Below, one piece after another: positions 1 through 4,778 of a DNA stretch of 5,452 bases. The stretch comes from Syntrophomonas sp. GTDB lineage: Bacteria > Bacillota > Syntrophomonadia > Syntrophomonadales > Syntrophomonadaceae. The notes below the pieces were generated by a model. That model did no database searches and was not told where the DNA came from. It saw only the letters and a program-made list of their open reading frames with translations. The stretch is taken from assembly GCA_028709355.1 (NCBI GenBank), contig JAQVXF010000091.1, positions 1-5,452 of the forward strand, given 5' to 3'. The number at the start of each line of letters is the position of its first letter. The stretch's first letter is position 1. A program made the position numbers and the translations under genes.

Positions 1-1
1 C

Positions 2-400
2 TATATCGCAATGGTAGGCCTCGAAGAGTTCCGCCATTTTTACCCCGACCAACTGAGTGGCGGCATGAGGCAACGGGTGGCCATTGCCCGGGCATTTGCT
101 TATCCTTCTGATATTCTGCTGATGGATGAGCCTTTCAAGGGATTGGATCTGCCTTTGAAGAACTCCCTAATGCAGGCGTTTATCCAGGTATGGCTGGCCG
201 ATAAGCGCAGCGTATTCTTCATTACTCACGATCTCGACGAAGCCTTGATGCTGGGGGAGGAGATATTTGTCATGACGCCCAGCCCAGGCAGAATCAAGGG
301 TCAAATCAGCAATCCGATTCCTCACTGGGAAAGGTCACAGAATTCGGCCCTCCTCCGAGATCTCAAGGATCGATTGTACCATTTGATCACTGAGGACTAG
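2..400 (+). CDS. ABC transporter ATP-binding protein, nitrate/sulfonate/taurine-type importer (5' truncated)
   Basis: This is the C-terminal 132 residues of an ABC ATPase; the N-terminal part with the Walker A loop lies before the window. Visible in order are the ABC signature LSGGMRQRVAIARA (about 53-94), Walker B with catalytic glutamate ILLMDEP (about 113-133), a D-loop variant FKGLD, and the H-loop FFITHDLDEA (about 214-243). The signature wording and the tail (MTPSPGRI) resemble the SsuB/TauB/NrtD family, which energises import of nitrate, sulfonates, taurine or similar anions with a TauC-like permease and a periplasmic-type binding lipoprotein. Those partners would be expected upstream and are not seen, so the substrate cannot be named. 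The protein acts on the cytoplasmic face of the membrane. Its stop overlaps the 3' end of the convergent transporter gene by 14 bases. The family call is firm; the subfamily is inferred. Confidence 0.93.
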   Translation, partial: YIAMVGLEEFRHFYPDQLSGGMRQRVAIARAFAYPSDILLMDEPFKGLDLPLKNSLMQAFIQVWLADKRSVFFITHDLDEALMLGEEIFVMTPSPGRIKGQISNPIPHWERSQNSALLRDLKDRLYHLITED

Positions 401-1289
401 AGGATGACCCCAGGCCCTCATCAGCCTGCCGGACGGCCAGGAACATGCTGGCAAACACCATCACCGCTCCCACCATTTCCTGCAGCACCAAGGTTTCCCC
501 CAGCACCAGGTAGGCCAGGATGATACAGAAAGCCGGTTCCGCGGTACTCAATAAGGTGGCTCGGGTAGCGCCGATCTGCTGTAACCCTTTCAGAAAGAAC
601 AAGACTGCTATCAAGGTATTGAAGAAGGCCATCATCATGGTAATTAGAAATTGAGGTCCGGTCAGGCGAAATATGGTGCTGGCTTCATGGGGATACAGAG
701 GGGCGATGACGAGAATAGCCACCAGGGAAAGGGTGGCAGTGATGGAGAAAGGTTCTCCTCCCACCAGCGTCCTTTGTCCAACCAGGCTGTAGAAGGTATA
801 GCATAGGCAGGCCAACAGGGCATAGATGATGCCGTTCAGTGACGCTTGGGAGACCCCGCCCTGCAGACCCGACAGCAGATAGACTCCACTCAGAGCCAGA
901 ACCAAGCCGATGAGCAAACGGGGCACCAGGGATTCCTTGTAGATGAATACACTAAGAATCGCCACCAGGGCTGGATGAGCAAAAAATATCACGGTAGCCA
1001 ATCCCGCCCCAAGATATTGCAGGGCCCCAAAATAAAGGAGGCCGCCCCCTGCCAACAGGATGCCTTGGATCAGGACCAGCGGCGAGAGGGCCAGTAATTG
1101 GACTTGCCTAATGCCTTTCAGCAGAATCGCCAATAGTGAGAAAGAGAATAGATAGCGCAAAAAGAGAGCGCTCCCTGGAGTAAGGCCTTGGGCATAAGCC
1201 AACTTCACCAGCACCGGCAGGGTGGCGTACATCAAGGCCGAAATCAGTATATACAGTGCGCCCTTGAATTCTTTGGAACCTCGCGACAT
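387..1289 (-). CDS. EamA/DMT-superfamily transporter (RhaT/YdcZ-like permease)
   Basis: This is a complete 300-residue polytopic membrane protein, the usual length for the drug/metabolite transporter superfamily. Ten hydrophobic segments are visible (about residues 9-28, 38-58, 70-91, 95-115, 122-141, 151-170, 180-200, 212-232, 240-263 and 268-287), arranged as two EamA repeats. Each repeat carries the typical proline-containing helix ending in an acidic residue: HPALVAILSVFIYKE near residues 105-119, and TEPAFCIILAYLVLGE near 249-265. The family exports or exchanges amino acids, nucleosides, sugars or other metabolites; nothing in the sequence fixes the substrate. The ATG start is supported by GGAAGG (complement of 1299-1304) nine bases upstream and a promoter just beyond. 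The hydrophilic tail ends in a serine run (SSSSPQ). The gene is probably monocistronic: it faces the ABC ATPase gene tail to tail, and a plus-strand gene lies upstream. Confidence 0.93.
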   Translation of the reverse strand: MSRGSKEFKGALYILISALMYATLPVLVKLAYAQGLTPGSALFLRYLFSFSLLAILLKGIRQVQLLALSPLVLIQGILLAGGGLLYFGALQYLGAGLATVIFFAHPALVAILSVFIYKESLVPRLLIGLVLALSGVYLLSGLQGGVSQASLNGIIYALLACLCYTFYSLVGQRTLVGGEPFSITATLSLVAILVIAPLYPHEASTIFRLTGPQFLITMMMAFFNTLIAVLFFLKGLQQIGATRATLLSTAEPAFCIILAYLVLGETLVLQEMVGAVMVFASMFLAVRQADEGLGSSSSPQ

Positions 1290-1324
1290 TTCGTTTTACC
1301 TTCCGTTTGCAACCAGTTCCATAA

Positions 1325-1353
1325 AGTATAGAACCGAAAACAAATATGTACAA
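1325..1353 (-). promoter_or_regulatory. Sigma-A-like promoter of the EamA transporter
   Basis: On the minus strand, TTGTAC (complement of 1348-1353) and TATACT (complement of 1325-1330) are separated by exactly 17 bases. Transcription would start near 1317, giving a leader of about 28 bases that contains the GGAAGG ribosome binding site. Position and spacing fit well; assignment is by consensus only. Confidence 0.6.
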
Positions 1354-1375
1354 TCCAATGAATTTATTCTATAAT
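1347..1375 (+). promoter_or_regulatory. Possible plus-strand promoter overlapping the EamA promoter
   Basis: TGTACA (1347-1352) and a perfect TATAAT (1370-1375) are 17 bases apart. The -35 element overlaps the minus-strand -35 on the shared TGTACA palindrome. Transcription from here would give the acidic-protein gene at 1612 a leader of about 230 bases. The -35 matches the consensus at four of six positions, so this is a candidate only; a second candidate lies closer to the gene. Confidence 0.35.
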
Positions 1376-1499
1376 AATGCGATTGCCATTGACCCCGATT
1401 TAAACACCAGTTCATAATCTGCAGTCACCATTCGAAAAGACACGATTGGGTGAGCATACTGCAGTATGGCGGGGCCAGGCAGGCCCATTGGAAATATTG

Positions 1500-1558
1500 A
1501 CAACTGTTTTTTCCGGTGAGCTTCACATATAATCTTATTAACACGTAGAAACAGTTGT
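1500..1558. repeat. 10-bp perfect inverted repeat flanking a TATAAT box
   Basis: ACAACTGTTT at 1500-1509 is the exact reverse complement of AAACAGTTGT at 1549-1558, with 39 bases between them. The centre of the repeat falls on TATAAT (1528-1533). A TTGACA at 1497-1502 touches the left arm but is 25 bases from TATAAT, too far for a normal sigma-A promoter. The geometry suggests paired operator half-sites or a leader hairpin. Confidence 0.6.
1505..1533 (+). promoter_or_regulatory. Possible proximal promoter of the acidic-protein gene
   Basis: A perfect TATAAT (1528-1533) has only TGTTTT (1505-1510) at the right 17-base distance, so the -35 is poor. A factor acting at the surrounding inverted repeat could compensate. 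The predicted start near 1540 would give a leader of about 70 bases before the ATG at 1612. Confidence 0.35.
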
Positions 1559-1598
1559 AGCCGGGCGCGACTATCATGAAGGACGCGCTGAACGAAGC

Positions 1599-1606
1599 GG
1601 AGGTGA
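1599..1606 (+). promoter_or_regulatory. Near-perfect Shine-Dalgarno site that fixes the start at 1612
   Basis: GGAGGTGA pairs along its full length with the 3' end of 16S rRNA and lies five bases before ATG 1612. The earlier in-frame ATG at 1576 has no comparable site, so 1612 is chosen as the start. Confidence 0.8.
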
Positions 1607-1611
1607 CGTTC

Positions 1612-2004
1612 ATGAAAAACAGATGGGGCAAAGGCGAACCCGTAAACCTGTCGGACCTGCTGAAGATAACCCCGGTGGCCGATGAGATCATGCACCTGAG
1701 TGATGAGTTGGGGATGAGCCTGACGGATGTAATGTGGATAGTGTCGCAGATCATCGAAAACAACGATGATATAAGCAGGGAGGCAGACCGCGAAAATATA
1801 CAGGAACGTGCCGACCAGGAGTGGGATGGGGTGGAATTGGAGACCGTCGAAGAGGAGATGGATCAGGCCATGTACATGGTCAATGTGAAGATAAACGGGC
1901 CGGGGCGATTCCCGGAGATTGGCTTCAAAGCGGGAGTAAACGATACCGAAGACATGAACTACTTCTTCGACATGATCCTGGAGATGATGGAAAAGCTTGA
2001 TTAG
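1612..2004 (+). CDS. Small acidic methionine-rich protein of unknown function
   Basis: I do not recognise this 130-residue protein. The start is set by GGAGGTGA five bases upstream; an in-frame ATG at 1576 would add 12 residues but lacks a binding site. It is strongly acidic: by hand count 31 Asp/Glu against 11 Lys/Arg. It carries 11 methionines and no cysteine, signal peptide or membrane segment, so it is probably cytoplasmic. The N-terminal half looks helical (about residues 11-50), followed by an acidic stretch (about 49-83, with an EEEMD cluster). The C-terminal part contains MVNVKINGPGRFPEIGF (about 89-105), which reads as beta structure, then an acidic helix rich in Phe and Met. The gene stands alone between a dyad-rich upstream region and a strong terminator, which supports a real, separately controlled gene. 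A regulator, an adaptor, or a mimic of nucleic-acid charge are possible, but nothing here selects among them. Confidence 0.8.
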   Translation: MKNRWGKGEPVNLSDLLKITPVADEIMHLSDELGMSLTDVMWIVSQIIENNDDISREADRENIQERADQEWDGVELETVEEEMDQAMYMVNVKINGPGRFPEIGFKAGVNDTEDMNYFFDMILEMMEKLD

Positions 2005-2014
2005 AAAGGATTCG

Positions 2015-2047
2015 AGAGGTCCGGGGGGCAATCCCCCGGACCTCTTT
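2015..2047 (+). terminator. Strong GC-rich hairpin terminator after the acidic-protein gene
   Basis: AGAGGTCCGGGGG (2015-2027) pairs perfectly over 13 bp with 2033-2045 around the loop GCAAT. It starts 11 bases after the stop codon. The following T run is short (TTT, then CC), so release may be less efficient than the stem strength suggests; the hairpin could also protect the mRNA 3' end. Confidence 0.7.
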
Positions 2048-2172
2048 CCAACCTGGTGGCTGATTGGAGAAAATGGCAGCAGTGAGCGGTGTCACATGAA
2101 GTCGGGGAAGGTAACCTACTCCCGTGGGAGCGATGTCGGGGTGGATTGTTTTTAATATGGCCCCACGGCTAC

Positions 2173-2201
2173 TTTACTATTTGTGGAGACTAATCTATAA
2201 T
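2173..2201 (+). promoter_or_regulatory. Promoter of tRNA-Val
   Basis: TTTACT (2173-2178) and a perfect TATAAT (2196-2201) are 17 bases apart. Transcription would start near 2208, leaving a short 5' leader of about 40 bases for RNase P removal before the tRNA at 2247. The 2048-2172 stretch before it shows no gene or recognisable element. Confidence 0.6.
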
Positions 2202-2246
2202 ATTAATCGTCGCCGCCAGTGAGTTCTATTGGCCGCCGGCATTTAT

Positions 2247-2321
2247 GGGTCGTTAACTCAGAGGTAGAGTGCTTCCTTGACGCGGAAGAAGCCACAAGTT
2301 CGAATCTTGTACGACCCACCA
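2247..2321 (+). tRNA. tRNA-Val (anticodon GAC), CCA encoded
   Basis: A full cloverleaf is visible in 75 bases. The acceptor stem GGGTCGT (2247-2253) pairs perfectly with ACGACCC (2311-2317). The D stem is ACTC/GAGT. The anticodon stem CTTCC/GGAAG encloses the loop TTGACGC, giving anticodon GAC, which reads valine codons GUC and GUU. The variable loop is AAGCC. The T stem ACAAG/CTTGT carries the loop TTCGAAT. The discriminator is A and the CCA end (2319-2321) is encoded. The gene is a single tRNA with its own promoter and terminator. No repeat of its 3' end was found in the window, so there is no sign of use as an integration site. Confidence 0.96.
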
Positions 2322-2335
2322 TAAAATACAGTGAT

Positions 2336-2368
2336 ACAGGGCTTTAAAAGCCCTGTTATTTTTATTTT
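2336..2368 (+). terminator. Rho-independent terminator of tRNA-Val
   Basis: ACAGGGCTTT (2336-2345) and AAAGCCCTGT (2347-2356) are perfect reverse complements around one base; in practice this is a stem of about eight pairs with a small AT loop. A T-rich tail (TTATTTTTATTTT) follows. It lies 15 bases after the CCA end. Confidence 0.88.
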
Positions 2369-2417
2369 CACGATCAGGTAAACAATTGTCAGTACATGCC
2401 CTTGATTGCTCCCAGAC

Positions 2418-2453
2418 ATAAAAAAGATGGAAGGCAAGAATGCCGACCATCTT
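2418..2453 (-). terminator. Terminator of the secreted FnIII/copper-amine-oxidase-domain gene
   Basis: Read on the minus strand, AAGATGG and CCATCTT (complements of 2447-2453 and 2424-2430) form the outer stem. GGCA/TGCC forms an inner stem around a four-base loop, with two mismatched bases on each side between the stems. A run of six T (complement of 2420-2425) follows. It starts about 48 bases after the stop at 2501 and faces the tRNA terminator across about 50 bases, so the convergent units are insulated from each other. Confidence 0.8.
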
Positions 2454-2500
2454 CTTAATTTTGGCGAGGATCCCGATCAATTAATGAACTCAAATTTCTT

Positions 2501-3307
2501 TTACTGTAGAATCTCCACTTGAGAAGTCTGGGGATCCCAGTAAACGCTGCAGTCCAGGTTGTCAGCTATGAAACGCAGGGGCAGGATGGTGCGGCCCGGG
2601 GGGATCGTCAGGGGCATGACATTGGGATTGTTGGGATCGATTTTTACAGCCAGCCCATTTACTTTGGCAGTATTGTTGTTGATCCACAATTCGATAGTCT
2701 TGTGGGGGGCTTTCAAGGTGACTTTCTTCTCGATATCATTCCAACTGGCGTCTACGCCCAGCGGATCTGCTACATAACGGATGGGCAGAAACGTCCTGCC
2801 CTGAATGATCATCGGAGTCGCATCTATACTTTTTATGGCTCCGTTGAGAAGAAAACTCGGTTGGCCGATTTTATACACCAGCCGCAGTGAAGGGATCCTG
2901 ACCGTAATCTCGTCTGAATAGGCACTGGCCACCGGTCCCAGGTTGCTTTCCCGGGCGATCGCCACCACCCGGAAGCGCATGGTAAAACCCTCGGTAACCA
3001 CCCAGGGCAGCTCATCGACGGCCAGCGAATAGCTGGTGTAGAGCGGACCCAGGCTCCAGGAACTGTCACCCCAGTTGCCAACGGCTTCACCGAACTCATC
3101 TATCATTTTGCATTGGATGACGACGCCAGTTTGATTGACTGCATGGTTCTGCCAGGACAGGTCGATGCTGGTAGGTGTCACTCGGGCCGTCAGATTAGTG
3201 GGCGGTGCCACAGTGGAGCTGGCTTGTATTTGCAAAGGGCCGGCATGCATAAAGACAATGGTGCAAATCACCAACATCACCAAACGGGGTAAGAATCGAT
3301 TATCCAT
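2501..3307 (-). CDS. Secreted protein with fibronectin type III-like and copper amine oxidase N-terminal-like domains
   Basis: This is a 268-residue exported protein. Residues 1-30 form a signal peptide: basic start (MDNRFLPR), hydrophobic core (LVMLVICTIVF), likely cleavage near QAS-S. Residues about 35-138 resemble a fibronectin type III domain (PPTNLTARV opening, IDLSW strand, FRVVAIA strand, closing YSDEITVRI). Residues about 147-268 match the copper amine oxidase N-terminal-like domain (PF07833 type), with both hallmark repeats: GRTFLPIRYVADPLGVDASW and RTILPLRFIADNLDCSVYWD. In Firmicutes this domain is a common wall-associated module; it is not itself the catalytic oxidase, and no enzyme domain is present. 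A surface or matrix role is inferred. The ATG at 3307 is chosen because GGAGGA (complement of 3314-3319) lies six bases upstream; the in-frame GTG at 3313 abuts that site with no spacer. No anchoring motif is seen at the C-terminus. Confidence 0.9.
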   Translation of the reverse strand: MDNRFLPRLVMLVICTIVFMHAGPLQIQASSTVAPPTNLTARVTPTSIDLSWQNHAVNQTGVVIQCKMIDEFGEAVGNWGDSSWSLGPLYTSYSLAVDELPWVVTEGFTMRFRVVAIARESNLGPVASAYSDEITVRIPSLRLVYKIGQPSFLLNGAIKSIDATPMIIQGRTFLPIRYVADPLGVDASWNDIEKKVTLKAPHKTIELWINNNTAKVNGLAVKIDPNNPNVMPLTIPPGRTILPLRFIADNLDCSVYWDPQTSQVEILQ

Positions 3308-3331
3308 TGTCACTCCTCCAAATACTTATTT

Positions 3332-3350
3332 AAGGTTGATGCATAACCTT
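3332..3350. repeat. Short dyad in the upstream region of the secreted-protein gene
   Basis: AAGGTT (3332-3337) and AACCTT (3345-3350) form a six-bp inverted repeat around GATGCAT, about 25 bases before the start codon. It may be an operator or a small leader hairpin. No good sigma-A promoter could be placed nearby. Confidence 0.4.
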
Positions 3351-3358
3351 TTCGGCAA

Positions 3359-3400
3359 TATCAATAAAAACCCTTCATGGTTATCAGCTTTTTATTGATA
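3359..3400. repeat. 12-bp perfect inverted repeat upstream of the secreted-protein gene
   Basis: TATCAATAAAAA (3359-3370) is the exact reverse complement of TTTTTATTGATA (3389-3400), with an 18-base spacer. The stem is AT-rich and does not end in a T run on the correct side for either neighbour, so it is not a typical terminator. It lies 52 bases before the start of the gene at 3307, in the expected promoter region, and includes a -35-like TTGATA on the minus strand. A regulator site is the likelier reading. The rest of 3401-3525 shows nothing recognisable. Confidence 0.6.
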
Positions 3401-3525
3401 ATCCTGAACCCTGAATACCTGGGTAATTAGAATCGGAGTGCTCCCACCCATTTGCAGAACAGGAGCATCAAATCACCTGCCGGTTGTCGGTATCGATGGT
3501 CTAATTGCGGCGTCGCACTAATTTG

Positions 3526-4107
3526 TCACCAATCTGGTTGATCATAGTTTAGCTCATGCAATTCATAGGGCTTGTATCTGCCCTTTACCCATCTGAATGG
3601 TTTGTTCTTCAGACCCCGGAAAAACAGATCACGATTGAATTCTCGATGGAGCCGGCCGATCTCCCGGGCAGGAGGTTCGCGGTCGTAGTAGGCGCAGTAG
3701 AGGAGGGTGTAAATATGCTCGACCGAGATGCAATCTTCTTTGAGAGACTGGCACATCTTGACCGTGATCTTACCGAGTTTGTTCTTATAATCCGGATTCT
3801 CTTCTTTGCCATGAAAGAAGGATATCACTTCGTATAAGCTTTTTTGCCGCCACCTGGGGCCCCATTCGTCAAGATGCCCATACTTGGATTTGATGAAATT
3901 GTCCAAAAAAGTGGCTATGGTCTTGTTTCTCATCAACTCTCGGTTCTTGCCATCAAAAAGCCCATCAAGCAATCCAACACCCTCTTCCGGCCCCATCTGT
4001 GAGAGCGAATCCGGTCCATACCCTTCTGTGGTAGACACGATTGGGCAGTTTAAAACCTTGCCCCGGGGTGACGTAACCTGATCACGAGAAAGATAGAATC
4101 TGCCCAA
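3526..4107 (-). CDS. Orphan ORF, unknown function, start uncertain, possibly degraded
   Basis: I do not recognise this ORF. From the first possible start (TTG at 4107) it encodes 193 residues, but that TTG has no ribosome binding site and sits in a CCAAC-TTC-GTTGG hairpin. Better candidates may be ATG at codon 38, or TTG at codon 46, which has GAGG eight bases upstream and would give 148 residues. The region from about residue 59 looks most protein-like: soluble, mixed-charge and rich in aromatic residues, with a WGPRWRQKSLYEVISFF segment, four cysteines in the C-terminal half, and a basic tail (FRWVKGRYKPYELHEL). No membrane segment, signal peptide or known catalytic motif is visible. The same frame is open upstream beyond a single TGA at 4117-4119, which is compatible with a gene broken by a nonsense change. 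It lies downstream of the small membrane-protein gene on the same strand. It could be an orphan gene, a remnant or a chance ORF. Confidence 0.45.
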   Translation of the reverse strand: MGRFYLSRDQVTSPRGKVLNCPIVSTTEGYGPDSLSQMGPEEGVGLLDGLFDGKNRELMRNKTIATFLDNFIKSKYGHLDEWGPRWRQKSLYEVISFFHGKEENPDYKNKLGKITVKMCQSLKEDCISVEHIYTLLYCAYYDREPPAREIGRLHREFNRDLFFRGLKNKPFRWVKGRYKPYELHELNYDQPDW

Positions 4108-4166
4108 CGAAGTTGGTCAGACCGGCGGTTGCGGCTTAACCAGCATAGGGCAGACGATCTGTTTCC

Positions 4167-4198
4167 TCACCGGGGAGGGTCGACTACTGTGCCGGTGA
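4167..4198. repeat. 7-bp hairpin between the membrane-protein gene and the orphan ORF
   Basis: TCACCGG (4167-4173) pairs with CCGGTGA (4192-4198) around an 18-base loop containing GTCGAC. No T run follows on either strand, so it is not a standard terminator. The surrounding 4108-4259 stretch has no other supported feature. Confidence 0.4.
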
Positions 4199-4259
4199 TG
4201 CAAAAGTACTCTGTAACGCGAAGTTATGGGGTTGCCTTGTATTGAAGTGGGTATGGGTT

Positions 4260-4550
4260 CTAGGTAAAAAACGGCTGTAATAGGAAGAAGAGGTTGAGGA
4301 TGAACACTATGGTGTTGATGGTCAGGGCCAGAAGCAGGTAAGGTGTCCGCACTCGGTGCCCCGAGTTGTATATGTCCAGAAAGGCGAGGATGCAGACGCC
4401 AGCCCCGATGACCAGCAGCAGGTAGGAGGCCTCCACCCACTTGCCAGTTAGCCATTCTATGAAAACGCTTAAGAATCCGGAATAGCCCATGGGGACCAGG
4501 CTATAGATGAGGAACAAGGCCAACGCCAGTAAAGGGTATAAAAATATCAT
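4260..4550 (-). CDS. Small three-helix membrane protein, unknown function
   Basis: This 96-residue protein has three hydrophobic segments: residues about 2-33 (MIFLYPLLALALFLIYSLVP onward; may be one long or two short helices), about 42-61 (SYLLLVIGAGVCILAFLDI) and about 70-94 (PYLLLALTINTIVFILNLFF). Short polar loops lie between them, including KWVEA and a basic NSGHRVR stretch. There is no cleavable signal peptide or known motif, and I do not recognise a family. The start is well supported: GGGAGGT (complement of 4558-4564) lies seven bases before the ATG. It is transcribed away from the metallo-hydrolase gene. No convincing promoter could be placed in 4551-4778 on this strand; the best -10-like sequence, TATAGT (complement of about 4650-4655), has a poor -35. 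The gene may be an accessory subunit or a stand-alone membrane protein. Confidence 0.75.
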   Translation of the reverse strand: MIFLYPLLALALFLIYSLVPMGYSGFLSVFIEWLTGKWVEASYLLLVIGAGVCILAFLDIYNSGHRVRTPYLLLALTINTIVFILNLFFLLQPFFT

Positions 4551-4720
4551 CCGCTGTACCTCCCATATGTTTAAGCCGGAGAACGAACAACTGAATAAGC
4601 CATCCCGTCCGATCCATGATGACCAGATAATATATTCGGCAAGCGCAGCACTATATCCTGCTGCCTGGTGCTGAAATAAGACCGCGACTGTTGTTGATAA
4701 CAGCCGGAATCAAGTGGGCC

Positions 4721-4748
4721 AACCGCCATCGGTGGTTTTTGCTATAAT
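4721..4748 (+). promoter_or_regulatory. Extended -10 promoter with an upstream dyad, for the metallo-hydrolase gene
   Basis: TGCTATAAT (4740-4748) is a perfect extended -10 (TGnTATAAT) with no recognisable -35 at the usual distance. In the -35 position lies the dyad AACCGCC-ATC-GGTGGTT (4721-4737), seven pairs including one G-T. Transcription would start near 4755, about 24 bases before the GTG start. The dyad is a plausible regulator site. It also resembles a weak hairpin followed by T residues, but it is not positioned as a terminator for any upstream plus-strand gene. Confidence 0.55.
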
Positions 4749-4778
4749 TAATTACATATTATTACTGGGGAGGCTAGT

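Larger units (their letters stand above)
1376..1598 (+). other. Dyad-rich gene-free region upstream of the acidic orphan
   Basis: No convincing plus-strand coding sequence is seen here. The stretch holds a perfect 14-base palindrome CATACTGCAGTATG (1455-1468), a small GGGCC/GGCCC hairpin with a five-base loop (1472-1486), and a perfect 10-bp inverted repeat (1500-1509 with 1549-1558). If transcription starts near 1382, this would be a structured mRNA leader. If it starts near 1540, most of it is DNA-level control sequence. It matches no riboswitch class that I recognise. Confidence 0.4.

Noticed and set aside
1497..1533. TTGACA plus TATAAT as a classical promoter
   Set aside because: The two hexamers are 25 bases apart, well beyond the usual 16-18 base spacing.
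1369..2031. A 220-codon ORF on the minus strand covering the whole acidic-protein gene
   Set aside because: It has no ribosome binding site, starts inside the terminator hairpin, and its His/Leu/Gln-rich composition is what the antisense of an acidic gene gives. The plus-strand gene has a near-perfect binding site and terminator.
2096..2155. A 19-codon plus-strand ORF between the acidic-protein terminator and the tRNA promoter
   Set aside because: It has no ribosome binding site and no promoter, and is short enough to be chance.
2253..2480. A 75-codon minus-strand ORF containing a VVQDSNLWLLPRQG-like segment
   Set aside because: It is the antisense reading of the tRNA plus the two terminators, a well-known source of false proteins.
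2519..3099. Several plus- and minus-strand ORFs within the secreted-protein gene
   Set aside because: They are shadows of a well-supported gene with signal peptide and domain motifs.
1438..4045. A 13-base direct repeat (AGACACGATTGGG at 1438-1450 and 4033-4045)
   Set aside because: A match of this length between two places in 5.4 kb is expected about by chance, and the flanks do not extend the similarity.
4141..4210. Faint resemblance of CGACTACTGTG near the CCGGTGA hairpin to part of a cobalamin riboswitch
   Set aside because: The other conserved blocks of that class are missing on either side, and no cobalamin-related gene follows.
4117..4455. A 112-codon minus-strand ORF overlapping the small membrane-protein gene
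   Set aside because: It starts inside that gene in another frame, has no binding site, and has low-complexity Pro/His/Arg-rich composition. Its tail is discussed only as the upstream open frame of the 3526-4107 ORF.
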